Source: Bradyrhizobium sp.
GTDB taxonomy: Bacteria > Pseudomonadota > Alphaproteobacteria > Rhizobiales > Xanthobacteraceae
Assembly (NCBI RefSeq): GCF_017881085.1
Contig: NZ_JADGRI010000008.1
Location: 1 to 37,423, forward strand
Direction of reading: 5' to 3'
DNA length: 37,423 nucleotides
Every line of letters starts with the position of its first letter. The first letter of the stretch is position 1. The notes beneath the pieces are model-generated. The model was given only the letters and a program-made list of their open reading frames with translations, ran no database searches and had not been told where the DNA came from. Positions 16,403 through 27,736 of the stretch are shown piece by piece. The translations under genes were made by a program, and so were the position numbers.

Positions 16403-17875
16403 ATGCCCGGTAAGTTTTCGCGCCGCCGGTTTGCGAAGCTCGCAGGTCTGTCCGCGGTTGCCATGTCGGCGACGCCTGCGAAATCGCAGAAGCGCGGCGC
16501 CAAACCAAAGAGTGCTCCCCGCGCCGCTGCCCGTTTCCCGAACGGCTTTGTCTGGGGTACGGCCACCTCTGCCTATCAGATCGAGGGCGCCGTGCTTGAA
16601 GACGGGCGCGGAAGCTCGATCTGGGATACCTTCGCCCATCAGCCGGGCAAGATCGAAGATGGCAGCAATGCCGACCAGGCCAACGATCACTTTCATCGCT
16701 ACAAGGAAGACGTTGGCCTGCTCAGGGAGCTGGGCGTCAAGGCCTATCGTTTCTCGGTCGCCTGGCCACGGGTGTTTCCGGACGGCGACGGCGCGCCGAA
16801 CCCGAAAGGCCTCGACTTCTATGACCGGCTGCTGGACGAACTGTTGGCGAACGGCATCTCGCCCTATGCGACCCTCTATCACTGGGATTTGCCGCAATCG
16901 TTGCAAGACCGGTTCGGCGGGTGGCAATCCGGCGAGACCTCCAGGGCCTTTGCGAACTACGCGGGATATGTAGCCGGGCGGTTGGGCGACCGCGTGAAAA
17001 CGATCTTCACGCTCAACGAATGCGCGAGATTCGTGGATTTCGGATACGGCGCAGGAATCGATGCGCCGGGCCTCAAATTGCCCCAGGCCGTCGTCAACCA
17101 GGTCCGTCATAACGCCGCGCTCGGCCACGGTCTCGCCGTGCAGGCGATCCGCGCGAAAGGGCGCGCGGACATCAAGCTTGGTCCGGCCGAGAACATCGCG
17201 GCCTGCGTGCCCGCGATCGACACGCCGGAGAACGTGCGCGCCGCCGAGATCGCGACGCGTGAAATGAACGCAGGCTTCCTGAACGTAATCCTGGAAGGCA
17301 AGTACACGGACGCGTTTCTCGCCTACGCCGGCAAGGACGCTCCAAAACATACCGCCGATGAATTGCGGATCATCTCGTCGCCGATCGATTTCGTCGGCCT
17401 GAACATTTACGCGCCGCAGTTCTACGTGGTTGCCGCAGAACACGCGCCGGGCTTCGACGTCTTGCCTTTCCCTGCCTCGTTTCCTCACATGAATTCAGAA
17501 TGGCTGAGGATCGGCCCGGAGACCGCCTATTGGGTGCCGCGGCTCGCGGCCAAGGTCTGGAATCTCGATACGATCTATATCAGCGAGAACGGCACGTCGG
17601 CGGTCGATCAGCTGGCCCCCGATGGCAAGATCTACGATCTCGACCGCATCATGTATCTCCGCAACTATCTGGCGCAGCTGCAGCGCGCGACCGCCGAGGG
17701 CGTACCGGTTCGCGGATATTTTCTGTGGAGCCTGATGGACAATTTCGAATGGATCTATGGGTTGGAGAAGCGGTTCGGCCTCTACCACGTGGATTTCAAG
17801 ACGCAGCGCCGCACCCCGAAGCTGAGCGCATCGTTCTATCGTAACGTCGTCGCGCGAAACGGGGCGGGGGCCTAG
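16403..17875 (+). CDS. Tat-exported GH1 beta-glucosidase
   Basis: A 490-residue family 1 glycoside hydrolase. The N-terminus carries a twin-arginine signal (SRRRFAKLAG, residues 6-15, then a hydrophobic stretch), so it should be folded before export. GH1 features are FVWGTATSAYQIEGA (49-63), the acid/base E206 in TLNE, the nucleophile E395 in ISENG, and WSLMDNFEW near the C-terminus. After the acid/base glutamate the usual proline is cysteine (NEC instead of NEP). ATG 16403 follows GACGGGGAGCC; the longer upstream frame overlaps the crotonase gene. Export of a GH1 enzyme is less common than a cytosolic one. It converges on glgX with 53 bases between. Confidence 0.92.
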   Translation: MPGKFSRRRFAKLAGLSAVAMSATPAKSQKRGAKPKSAPRAAARFPNGFVWGTATSAYQIEGAVLEDGRGSSIWDTFAHQPGKIEDGSNADQANDHFHRYKEDVGLLRELGVKAYRFSVAWPRVFPDGDGAPNPKGLDFYDRLLDELLANGISPYATLYHWDLPQSLQDRFGGWQSGETSRAFANYAGYVAGRLGDRVKTIFTLNECARFVDFGYGAGIDAPGLKLPQAVVNQVRHNAALGHGLAVQAIRAKGRADIKLGPAENIAACVPAIDTPENVRAAEIATREMNAGFLNVILEGKYTDAFLAYAGKDAPKHTADELRIISSPIDFVGLNIYAPQFYVVAAEHAPGFDVLPFPASFPHMNSEWLRIGPETAYWVPRLAAKVWNLDTIYISENGTSAVDQLAPDGKIYDLDRIMYLRNYLAQLQRATAEGVPVRGYFLWSLMDNFEWIYGLEKRFGLYHVDFKTQRRTPKLSASFYRNVVARNGAGA

Positions 17876-17928
17876 CCCGCTTCACTGGTGTCATCGGCCT
17901 AAACCGGGGTCGCCGCCCGGCGGGCAGA

Positions 17929-20043
17929 TCATCCGCCATTGACCGCGAATAGCAGCAGTGAGCGGCCGGTCACCTGGTAGATGCTGCCAGCTTTGAAAGC
18001 CTCGCCGCCGGTCCGATCGGGAATATTCGTGTCGACCTTCAAGGACCATGCATCAACCCCTTCGGACGGCGGCAAGGTAAACTCGACAATGTCTTCAAAG
18101 CTGTTCAAGACAATCAGGACGCTCTTGTTCTCGCCCCGTCGCTTGATACCGGTCGTCTGCGCCCGGCCATCGAGCAGCATCCCGAAACATTTTATCGAGG
18201 CGTCTGTCCAGTTCGCCTCCTGCATTTCGCTGCCATTGGCATTGATCCAGGTGACGTCGCGGACGCCCAGCGTCTCATCGAGTTGTCCTGTCAGGAAGCG
18301 GCTGCGGCGCAGGGCAGGGTAGGCTTTTCTCAACTCAATGAGACGTTTGGTAAATGCGAGCAGGGCGTTGGCGTCGGCGTCTAGTTTCCAGTCGAACCAG
18401 GAGATTTCGCTGTCCTGGCAATAGGCGTTGTTGTTGCCCTGCTGGCTGCGCCCGAACTCGTCGCCGCCGAGCATCATTGGCGTGCCCTGTGCGAACAACA
18501 GCGTCGCCAGCATGTTTCGTTTCTGCCGATTGCGGAGCGCGACGATCGCATCGTCGTCCGTCGGCCCCTCGGCGCCGCAATTCCAGCAGCGGTTGGTGGA
18601 ACCGCCGTCCTTGTTGTTCTCGCCATTGGCTTCGTTGTGCTTATCGTTGTAGCTTGCCCAATCGTTTAGGGTGAAGCCGTCATGGGCGGTCACGAAGTTG
18701 ACGCTGGCCCACGCGCGCCGGCCGCCACGGTCGAACAGGTCCCCGGAGGCCGACAGCCGCGGCGCCAGTTCGGCAACCGTTGCCTCGGCACGCCAGAAGT
18801 CTCGCACCACGTCGCGGAATTTGTCATTCCATTCTGCCCAGCCCGGCGGAAAGCCGCCGACCTGATAGCCGCCCGGGCCGCAATCCCAGGGCTCGGCGAT
18901 GAGCTTGAGCTGCGTCAGCAGCGGGTCCTGATCGACCGCCTTGAGAAAACCGCTCTGCTCGTCAAACCCGGAGACTTCGCGGGCTAGGATGGTACCCAGG
19001 TCGAATCGGAAACCGTCGATGTGCATCTGTTCCGACCAATAGCGCAGGCTGTCGGCAACCATCTGGATCACGCGGGGATGCGAGAGATTGACCGTGTTAC
19101 CGGTGCCGGTATCGTTGATGTAGTGGCGCTTGTTATCCGGCAGCCGGTAGTAGCTGAGGTTATCGATGCCTTTGAACGACAGCGTCGGCCCGAGCTCATT
19201 GCCCTCCGCGGTGTGGTTATAGACGACGTCGAGGATCACCTCGAGGCCGCCAGCGTGCAGGGCGGCCACCATTTCCTTGAACTCGCGAAGACTGTTGGGG
19301 ATGTCCGACGCGTAGCGGGGATCGGGAGCGAAGAAGCCGATGGTGTTGTAGCCCCAGTAATTCGTGAGCTTCTTTTCCAGCAGATGGCTGTCATTGACGA
19401 AGGTGTGTACCGGCAACAGCTCGACTGACGTCACGCCAAGCGCATTGAGGTAGTCCACCATGGGTCGGCTGGCGAAACCCGCGTAGGTGCCGCGCAGGTT
19501 CTCCGGCACGCCTGGATGTCGTCGCGTAAAACCCTTGACGTGCACCTCATAGACGACGGTTTGGTCCCAGGGTACGTTTTGCCGGCCGGCTTCACCTTTC
19601 CAGTCGAAGTCTGGATCGACGACCACGCATTTGGGCATGAAGGAAGCGCTGTCGCGTTCGTCGAAGGTGAGGTCGTCGCCAGTCTCCATCTGATACCCGA
19701 AAACGGCCGGATCCCATTTCAGCGAACCGGCGTGGGCACGCGCGTAGGGATCGAGCAGCAGCTTGTTGGGATTGAATCGGTGTCCCGCCTGGGGCTCGTA
19801 GGGACCGTGAACGCGGTAGCCGTAGAACGTGCCGGGCCCGAGATCCGGCAGATAGCCGTGAAAGACCTGGTTGGTGTATTCCGGCAGTTCGATCCGGCTG
19901 AGTTCGCGCTGGCCGGCCCCGTCGAACAGGCAAATCTCGACCTTGGTGGCATTGGCGGAAAACAGGGCGAAGTTGGTCCCTTTGCCGTCCCAGGACGCGC
20001 CCAAGGGATAAGGCAAGCCTTCCTTGATTGATTGGATCGGCAA
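17929..20043 (-). CDS. glgX: Glycogen debranching enzyme GlgX
   Basis: A GH13 isoamylase-type enzyme of about 704 residues that removes alpha-1,6 branches from phosphorylase-limited glycogen. An N-terminal CBM48-like part (YPLGASWDGKGTNFALFSANATKVEICLFD) leads into the catalytic barrel. GH13 signatures are region I DVVYNHT, region II GFRFDLG (nucleophile Asp), region III LIAEPWD (acid/base Glu) and region IV FVTAHDG. The start is uncertain: there is no ATG near the expected N-terminus. TTG 20043 (then PIQSIKEGLPYPLG) sits close to where the family begins and has GGGGG a few bases upstream; TTG 20112 is an alternative. No glgA, glgB, glgC or treXYZ gene is adjacent. Confidence 0.93.
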   Translation of the reverse strand: MPIQSIKEGLPYPLGASWDGKGTNFALFSANATKVEICLFDGAGQRELSRIELPEYTNQVFHGYLPDLGPGTFYGYRVHGPYEPQAGHRFNPNKLLLDPYARAHAGSLKWDPAVFGYQMETGDDLTFDERDSASFMPKCVVVDPDFDWKGEAGRQNVPWDQTVVYEVHVKGFTRRHPGVPENLRGTYAGFASRPMVDYLNALGVTSVELLPVHTFVNDSHLLEKKLTNYWGYNTIGFFAPDPRYASDIPNSLREFKEMVAALHAGGLEVILDVVYNHTAEGNELGPTLSFKGIDNLSYYRLPDNKRHYINDTGTGNTVNLSHPRVIQMVADSLRYWSEQMHIDGFRFDLGTILAREVSGFDEQSGFLKAVDQDPLLTQLKLIAEPWDCGPGGYQVGGFPPGWAEWNDKFRDVVRDFWRAEATVAELAPRLSASGDLFDRGGRRAWASVNFVTAHDGFTLNDWASYNDKHNEANGENNKDGGSTNRCWNCGAEGPTDDDAIVALRNRQKRNMLATLLFAQGTPMMLGGDEFGRSQQGNNNAYCQDSEISWFDWKLDADANALLAFTKRLIELRKAYPALRRSRFLTGQLDETLGVRDVTWINANGSEMQEANWTDASIKCFGMLLDGRAQTTGIKRRGENKSVLIVLNSFEDIVEFTLPPSEGVDAWSLKVDTNIPDRTGGEAFKAGSIYQVTGRSLLLFAVNGG

Positions 20044-20680
20044 CGAAGGCCCCCGAAAGCATCGGCGCTGGAATGCGCAAACAACAACGGCGGCGGTTCC
20101 ATTTTGTTGCAACTGGCCGGCAAGTCTTGCGACGGCGCTGCCGGCATCACCGACGTCGTGGGTTGGCCCGTGGTCGCCGCAGAAATCGCAGAGGCACTCG
20201 ATCGCTCCCTAAGGAAACTCGAGGCGAAGCCGCTATCAAGCGCGTCGCACTAAACCTATTCGCTGGCGCCTTGTATCGCTTGCGGCCGGCAGCCATCGAC
20301 CGGAGCAGCCGGCGTGCAGGGGGCTCAGTACCGAGCAGCCCGCGGGTTCTCGTAGGCATCTCCCACACCGAGACAGGCATATCTAGGATTCGCATAAGGT
20401 ATATTATGGAATGTCTTTATCTCGCGCAGGATCAGCTGCTTACATCAAATTTATCGCAATATGCGTGAACTCGTGCTCGCGGTGGTGGCTTTTTACGGCG
20501 CCGCCGGGGGCCATCAGCGCCAGCGCTCCGGCGTGCCCTAGGGCCCGCTTTCTTTGAAATTCCCGCTGTTGCCGCCGTCCGCGAGATGCTGCAAAAGCCG
20601 CTCGCGAGATGGCAGATGACCGGGCCGCCTCAGGTCCGTAAGGTGTCGCCACAAGAACAATAATCTCAAGGGAGATCGAG
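20044..20680. other. Non-coding stretch between glgX and dctP
   Basis: No gene can be supported in these roughly 640 bases. Several short open frames exist on both strands but lack ribosome sites and family features. A more AT-rich patch near 20390-20465 may contain the transporter promoter, but no clear -35/-10 pair could be fixed. Confidence 0.5.
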
Positions 20681-21700
20681 ATGAGCTTTTCACGACGCGC
20701 GCTGCTCAAGGCATCGGCCGCCTCGGCGGTTCTGGGCGGCATCGGCGCACCGTTCATCGCGCGCGCGCAGACGGCGGAATTCAACTACAAATATGCCAAC
20801 AATCTTCCCGATGCCCATCCCATGAACGTCCGCGCCAAGGAGATGGCGGCGGCGATCAAGACCGAGACCAATGGCCGGGTCGATCTGCAGATTTTCCCAA
20901 ACAACCAGCTTGGGTCCGACACCGACATGCTGAGCCAGATCCGCTCCGGCGGCGTTGAATTCTTTACGCTGTCGGGCCTGATCCTTGCCACGCTGGTTCC
21001 GGCCGCGTCGATCAACGGCATCGGTTTCGCATTCCCGGATTACGACACGGTCTGGAAGGCCATGGACGGCGATCTCGGCGGCTATGTGCGCGGCGAGATC
21101 AACAAGGCCGGTCTCGTCGTCATGGACAGGATCTGGGACAACGGCTTCCGCCAGACCACGTCATCGACCAAGCCGATCACCGGTCCGGACGACTTCAAGG
21201 GTTTTAAAATTCGCGTGCCGGTTTCGCCGTTGTGGACCTCGATGTTCAAGGCCTTCGATGCGGCGCCCGCCTCCATCAATTTCAGCGAGGTTTATTCCGC
21301 GCTGCAGACCAAGATCGTCGAGGGCCAGGAAAACCCGCTGGCGATCATCTCGACCGCAAAACTCTACGAAGTGCAGAAATACTGCTCGCTGACCAACCAC
21401 ATGTGGGACGGCTTCTGGTTCCTGGCCAACCGCCGGGCCTGGGAAAAGCTGCCGGAGGATGTCCGCTCGATTGTCGCCAAGAACATTAACGCGGCCGGCG
21501 TCAAGGAGCGCGAGGACGTCGCCAAGCTGAATGCCGGTCTGCAACAGGAACTCGCGGGCAAGGGTCTGGTCTTCAACAAGCCGGATGCCGCGCCGTTCCG
21601 CGAGAAACTGCGCTCGGCCGGGTTCTATGCCGAGTGGAAAGGCAAATATGGCGAGCAGCCGTGGGCGCTGCTGGAGAAGGCCGCCGGCAAGCTGTCGTAA
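20681..21700 (+). CDS. dctP: TRAP transporter periplasmic binding protein DctP
   Basis: A 339-residue substrate-binding protein. The N-terminus has a twin-arginine-like start (SRRALLKAS) and a signal ending IARAQ. Family features are the helix HPMNVRAKEMAAAIK, FPNNQLGSDTDMLSQIRSGGVEF, and FKGFKIRVP with R178, the arginine that in this family pairs with the substrate carboxylate. GVKEREDV-type C-terminal helices complete it. AAGGGAG lies before the ATG. It feeds the membrane part encoded 23 bases downstream. The substrate is expected to be a small organic acid, perhaps one activated by the acyl-CoA synthetase behind it. Confidence 0.93.
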   Translation: MSFSRRALLKASAASAVLGGIGAPFIARAQTAEFNYKYANNLPDAHPMNVRAKEMAAAIKTETNGRVDLQIFPNNQLGSDTDMLSQIRSGGVEFFTLSGLILATLVPAASINGIGFAFPDYDTVWKAMDGDLGGYVRGEINKAGLVVMDRIWDNGFRQTTSSTKPITGPDDFKGFKIRVPVSPLWTSMFKAFDAAPASINFSEVYSALQTKIVEGQENPLAIISTAKLYEVQKYCSLTNHMWDGFWFLANRRAWEKLPEDVRSIVAKNINAAGVKEREDVAKLNAGLQQELAGKGLVFNKPDAAPFREKLRSAGFYAEWKGKYGEQPWALLEKAAGKLS

Positions 21701-21723
21701 CGCTTTCGGTCAAGGGGACCGTG

Positions 21724-23607
21724 ATGGCTGCTCACGCCGAAGGCGCAATAGCGGGGGCCGGCGAGGCGATGTCCCCTCGCCGCCGTTCGCGCGCGGCATC
21801 GCTGGAAGCGACGCTGGCGATGCTGGTCGAGATCCCGGCGGCGCTTCTGGTGGTCGCCGAGATCGTCATCCTGTTTGCCGGCGTGGTGGCGCGTTACGGC
21901 CTGCGCAGTCCGCTGATCTGGTCGGACGAACTGGCCTCGATCCTGTTCCTGTGGCTGGCGATGCTGGGAGCTGCGGTAGCGTTCCGACGTTCCGAGCACA
22001 TGCGCATGACCGCCATCGTCGCCAGCGCCGGGCCGGGGGTGCGGGCTTATCTCGACGTGGTCGCGACCTGCGCCGCGCTGGCCTTTCTGCTGATGATCGC
22101 CTGGCCGTCCTACGAATACGCCTACGAGGAAAGCTTCATCACCACGCCCGCGCTACAGATCGCCAATATCTGGCGGGCTGCGGCGCTCCCGGTGGGCATT
22201 GGCCTGATGGCGCTGTTCGCATTTCTGCGGCTGGCACGGGCCGGCGATGCCTGGATCGTGCTCAGTGCCGTGCTGTCGGTTGCCGTCCTGATCGGGATAT
22301 TCTGGCTGGCGCAGCCATGGCTGCGTCCGCTCGGTAATATCAATTTGATCATCTTCTTTGTCGGCGTCGCCGGGTTCTGCGTCTTCGCCGGCGTGCCGAT
22401 CGCCTTCGGTTTCGGACTGGCGATCTTCGGCTATCTGGCGCTGACGACGCGGACGCCGCTGATGGTGCTGGTCGGCCGCATGGACGAGGGCATGAGCCAT
22501 TTGATCCTGCTGTCGGTGCCGCTGTTCGTGTTCCTCGGCCTCCTGATCGAGATGACCGGAATGGCGCGGGCCATGGTGGCGTTTCTGGCGAGCCTGCTCG
22601 GCCATGTCCGCGGCGGCCTGCACTACGTGCTGGTTGGCGCGATGTATCTCGTGTCGGGCATCTCGGGCTCCAAGGCCGCCGACATGGCGGCCGTGGCGCC
22701 GGTGCTGTTCCCGGAAATGAAGGCGCGCGGGGCAAAACCCGGCGATCTCGTCGCTTTGCTCGCGGCCACCGGCGCGCAGACCGAGACCATTCCGCCGAGC
22801 CTGGTGCTGATCACCATCGGGTCGGTCACCGGCGTTTCGATCTCTGCGCTGTTCACCGGCGGCCTCTTGCCGGGCGTGGTGCTGGCGATCACGCTGTCGG
22901 CGCTGGTTTGGTGGCGCTACCGCGCCGAGGACCTCAGCCACGTCAGGCGCGCCCGGGCCGGCGAGGTCGTCCGCTCCTTTGTCGTCGCCCTGCCCGCGCT
23001 GGCGCTGCCGTTCGTGATCCGCGCCGCCGTGGTCGAGGGCGTCGCCACCGCAACCGAAGTGTCCACCATCGGGATCGTCTATGGCCTGGTCATCGGGCTC
23101 TTGGTCTATCGCCGCTTCGATTGGCGGCGGCTGGGGCCGATGCTGGTCGAGACCGCGTGCCTGTCGGGGGCGATCCTGATGATCATCGGGACCGCCACAG
23201 GCATGGCATGGGGACTGACCCAATCCGGTTTCTCGCGCGCGCTGGCTTCGGCAATGACCGGCCTGCCCGGCGGTTCGGCGGCCTTCATCGCGGTATCGAT
23301 CGTGGCATTCACGATCCTGGGCAGCGTGCTCGAGGGCATTCCGGCGATCGTGCTGTTCGGCCCGCTGTTGTTTCCGATTGCGCGGGCGGTCGGCGTCCAC
23401 GAGGTCCACTATGCCATGATCATCATCCTCGCGATGGGCATCGGATTGTTCGCGCCGCCGTTCGGAGTAGGCTATTATGCCGCCTGTGCCATCGGGCGGG
23501 TCGACCCCGCCGAGGGCATCAGGCCGATCTGGGGTTATCTGCTGGCGCTCTTGGCGGGCCTGATCGTGGTGGCGATCTTTCCGTGGATATCGATCGGATT
23601 CCTGTAA
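21724..23607 (+). CDS. dctQM: TRAP transporter fused small and large permease (DctQ-DctM)
   Basis: A 627-residue membrane protein fusing the small DctQ subunit (about residues 20-190, four helices, with LIWSDELASILFLWLAMLGAAVAFRRSEHMRM) to the large DctM subunit (about 200-627, some twelve helices). DctM signatures include GVPIAFGFGLAIFGY, SGISGSKAADMAAVAPVLFPEM, TEVSTIGIVYGL and LFAPPFGVGYYAACAIG. It imports the ligand delivered by DctP using an ion gradient. AAGGGGACC precedes ATG 21724; a frame extending upstream would overlap dctP and is not used. The gene ends 24 bases before the acyl-CoA synthetase. Confidence 0.93.
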   Translation: MAAHAEGAIAGAGEAMSPRRRSRAASLEATLAMLVEIPAALLVVAEIVILFAGVVARYGLRSPLIWSDELASILFLWLAMLGAAVAFRRSEHMRMTAIVASAGPGVRAYLDVVATCAALAFLLMIAWPSYEYAYEESFITTPALQIANIWRAAALPVGIGLMALFAFLRLARAGDAWIVLSAVLSVAVLIGIFWLAQPWLRPLGNINLIIFFVGVAGFCVFAGVPIAFGFGLAIFGYLALTTRTPLMVLVGRMDEGMSHLILLSVPLFVFLGLLIEMTGMARAMVAFLASLLGHVRGGLHYVLVGAMYLVSGISGSKAADMAAVAPVLFPEMKARGAKPGDLVALLAATGAQTETIPPSLVLITIGSVTGVSISALFTGGLLPGVVLAITLSALVWWRYRAEDLSHVRRARAGEVVRSFVVALPALALPFVIRAAVVEGVATATEVSTIGIVYGLVIGLLVYRRFDWRRLGPMLVETACLSGAILMIIGTATGMAWGLTQSGFSRALASAMTGLPGGSAAFIAVSIVAFTILGSVLEGIPAIVLFGPLLFPIARAVGVHEVHYAMIIILAMGIGLFAPPFGVGYYAACAIGRVDPAEGIRPIWGYLLALLAGLIVVAIFPWISIGFL

Positions 23608-23631
23608 GCGTTATCAAGTGGGAGGTGGCCG

Positions 23632-25281
<1,650 letters not shown>

Positions 25282-25457
25282 GGGGGATGGTCGACGCATT
25301 GTCGCCGCGGTCATGCCTCCAATTGCCAAGCCCAAGCGATTCGCGCGCGTTCGCTGGCGGGGCCGATCCGGAGCGTGCCGTGCCGCTGGCTGCCGAAACA
25401 TTGGCCCCATTTATGCATAAGTGGAGTTGATAGGGCGAAATCACATGGAGAAGGCCC

Positions 25458-25652
25458 ATGAGGTGGACATTTCTGATCCTGTGTGCCGGTTTTTTCATCA
25501 CTACCCTCGTGCTGTTCATTGAGGATTACCAGGTCACTGCTGGCGTCGAGCGGCTTTCGGAGATGCGGGTATCGCCAGATTCGGCGCTCTCCGCCGACCC
25601 CAATCTGAGATTGGTCTCTGAGCACAGCCCGTACATGCGGGACGAACGCTAG
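25458..25652 (+). CDS. Small single-span membrane protein, unknown
   Basis: A 64-residue frame with one membrane helix at residues 4-21 (TFLILCAGFFITTLVLFI) and a polar tail. ATGGAGAAGGCCC before the ATG offers a ribosome site. It sits alone between the acyl-CoA synthetase and the large secreted protein. No family is recognised; its reality rests on the helix and the ribosome site only. Confidence 0.5.
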   Translation: MRWTFLILCAGFFITTLVLFIEDYQVTAGVERLSEMRVSPDSALSADPNLRLVSEHSPYMRDER

Positions 25653-25899
25653 GCGCGATCGGGGCGATCGGGAGGCGTACGGAGGACGAGGCGCGCGACG
25701 TCCCGTAAGCCCCACGCCGATAGATATCCCGCGTACTGGCGCGTCACCACTTGCCTGATTCGACCGAGACATGCGGCCTTCGCTCGACTTTCGGTGTCTG
25801 GTCGCACGCCTTTCTTATCCCTGTAACAGAACACGGGCAAATCTCCCGGCGATCGCTGCATGCCGCATACGGCAGGCGAAAAACCGGGAGGTTTCCTCA

Positions 25900-27654
25900 A
25901 TGAATATTGCGGGATTGCGCTTTTACAGCCGGCCGCCGGCTTTGCGCATTGGATTGGCCGTCACCCTCCTCTTGTCGGGCGTCGCTGGCACCACGGCTGC
26001 CTTTGCAGACGATGACGACTTCGGTTTCAGACCGGGAAATAGCTTCGCACCAGGCAATTTGCTGATCAGTCGCTCCGTGTACGACAACAATCCGGCGAAC
26101 GTCGTTGCGGGCACGACATTGCTGCCGCCCAAATGCGTCGCTCCCAATTGCGTGACCGCGACGGATTCCGGCGCCTATCCGTTTGTCTTTAATAACGTTC
26201 TCACCGATGGCAGTTTCGGCATTACGTCAAAGATCGTGCTGGATCAGCTCAGGCCGTCCGGCAAGTTGATTAGCTCGCTCGAGGTGAAAGTGCCTCGTAG
26301 CGGGGACCACCGCGACCAGCCGGCCGGGGATCAGGTCGTCACCAGCTTTCCATCCAAATCAGAGATCGCGCTTAATCTGTCGACCGATGGCCGTGTCGTG
26401 ACGTTCATGGGTTACCTCGCCCCCATCAACGCGCTCGATGTCTCGAATTCCAATACACCGGGCGTGGTCGATCCCACCAATCCCGTTCCCGGCAGCTATT
26501 ACCGGGTGGTCGCGGAAGTCGACGCGCTCGGCAACTTCCGTTTCACGAAGACCAACGCCTACAGCGGCAACAATGGCCGCGCCGCGATCCTGAACAACAA
26601 GAACGGCGCCAACCTGGTTTACATGGCCGGAAATGCCGGCAACGGCGGAACTCCCCAGCCGAACGGCATCATCGTGGGCGCGGGCGCGCAAATCCTGACT
26701 GCCGAGCGAACGCCGCTCGCCGCGCAGACCCCTGGCTTGCCCACGCCGGTGGGCAGCTTCAACGTCACGCAACTCGGACTAAAAGCCGACAAGACCGGCA
26801 AGGATACGAATTTCCGCGGCCTCACGATCTCCAACAACGTCGTCTATTTCACCAAGGGCAGCGGCGGCAACGGCATCAACACCGTGTATTTCATCGACGC
26901 GACCGGATTCGACGGCAACGGCAAGCCGCTGGCCTGCCCGAGCGGTGTCGGTCTGCCTGGAGCGACCGCGACCCTTCCCGCCGCACCGATCCCCTACGAC
27001 GCCACCAAGCTGCAGACGCTGGGGGTCACTCCCTACAACATGTGCATCCTGAAGGGCTTCCCGACGACGCTGGCCAAAGCGGCGACGGCGTCGTTCCCGT
27101 TCGGGGTCTGGTTTGCCGACGCCAAGACGCTCTATGTCACCGACGAAGGCAACGGGACCAACACCTTTGACTCTTCGGCAGGCAAGTACACGACCGCCGC
27201 CACGCAGACCGGAGCGGGATTGCAGAAGTGGGTATTCGATTCCACGCTCGGCGCATGGAAACTGGCCTATGTGCTGCAGGCTGGGCTGAACCTCGGCGTA
27301 CCCTATACGGTCGCCGGTTATCCGACTGGGCAAAATCCCAAGACCAGCCTGCCGTGGGCACCCGCCGCCGATGGCCTTCGCAACATCGTCGGTCGCGTCA
27401 ATCGCGATGGAACCGCGACGATCTGGGCCATCACCTCGACCGTCAGCGGAAACGGCGACCAGGGCGCCGATCCGAACCAGCTGGTCATGATCACCGATAA
27501 TCTTGCGGCAACCAGCGCGCCCGCAGGCGAGAGCTTTGCGGTAATCCGGACCGCGCGATTCGGCGAAGTTCTCCGCGGCGTTTCGTTCACGCCGGGGACC
27601 GATCGCGACCGGCTCGTCGACGCCGACGACCATCGCGGCGACGACCATCATTAG
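25900..27654 (+). CDS. Large secreted protein of unknown function with Asp/His-rich ends
   Basis: A 584-residue protein with a signal peptide cut near AAFA|DDDD (after about residue 36). The mature start is acidic (DDDDFGFRPGN) and the end is DADDHRGDDHH, so both tips could bind metal ions. The middle has repeated strand patterns with sequence-and-loop periodicity (NVVYFTKGSGGNGINTVYFID, KTLYVTDEGNGTNTF, LQKWVFDSTLGAWKLAYVL) that look like a beta-propeller or similar. Cysteines occur as close pairs or singly (PPKCVAPNC). GGGAGG lies eight bases before ATG 25900; a longer frame from 25771 is rejected as it lacks a signal and hides this one. No named family recognised. A strong terminator follows. 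Confidence 0.75.
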   Translation: MNIAGLRFYSRPPALRIGLAVTLLLSGVAGTTAAFADDDDFGFRPGNSFAPGNLLISRSVYDNNPANVVAGTTLLPPKCVAPNCVTATDSGAYPFVFNNVLTDGSFGITSKIVLDQLRPSGKLISSLEVKVPRSGDHRDQPAGDQVVTSFPSKSEIALNLSTDGRVVTFMGYLAPINALDVSNSNTPGVVDPTNPVPGSYYRVVAEVDALGNFRFTKTNAYSGNNGRAAILNNKNGANLVYMAGNAGNGGTPQPNGIIVGAGAQILTAERTPLAAQTPGLPTPVGSFNVTQLGLKADKTGKDTNFRGLTISNNVVYFTKGSGGNGINTVYFIDATGFDGNGKPLACPSGVGLPGATATLPAAPIPYDATKLQTLGVTPYNMCILKGFPTTLAKAATASFPFGVWFADAKTLYVTDEGNGTNTFDSSAGKYTTAATQTGAGLQKWVFDSTLGAWKLAYVLQAGLNLGVPYTVAGYPTGQNPKTSLPWAPAADGLRNIVGRVNRDGTATIWAITSTVSGNGDQGADPNQLVMITDNLAATSAPAGESFAVIRTARFGEVLRGVSFTPGTDRDRLVDADDHRGDDHH

Positions 27655-27670
27655 GCCATTCAAGGATGGA

Positions 27671-27701
27671 TCAGCCGGCGCCGACAGCGCCGGCTGATTT
27701 T
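27671..27701 (+). terminator. Rho-independent terminator after the secreted protein
   Basis: A perfect 11-base stem TCAGCCGGCGC (27671-27681) / GCGCCGGCTGA (27687-27697), loop CGACA, followed by TTTT. It ends the plus-strand unit 17 bases after the stop and lies ahead of the convergent minus-strand operon. Confidence 0.85.
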
Positions 27702-27736
27702 GTGATGTTGCCACCGTGGCAATTTGGCTCGGACTT

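Noticed and set aside
20044..20680. Small genes between glgX and dctP
   Set aside because: Several frames of 60-150 codons exist but have no ribosome site, signal or recognisable motif and overlap each other.
25653..25899. Minus-strand frame of about 83 codons before the secreted protein
   Set aside because: No ribosome site, no motif, and it covers the likely promoter region of the plus-strand gene.
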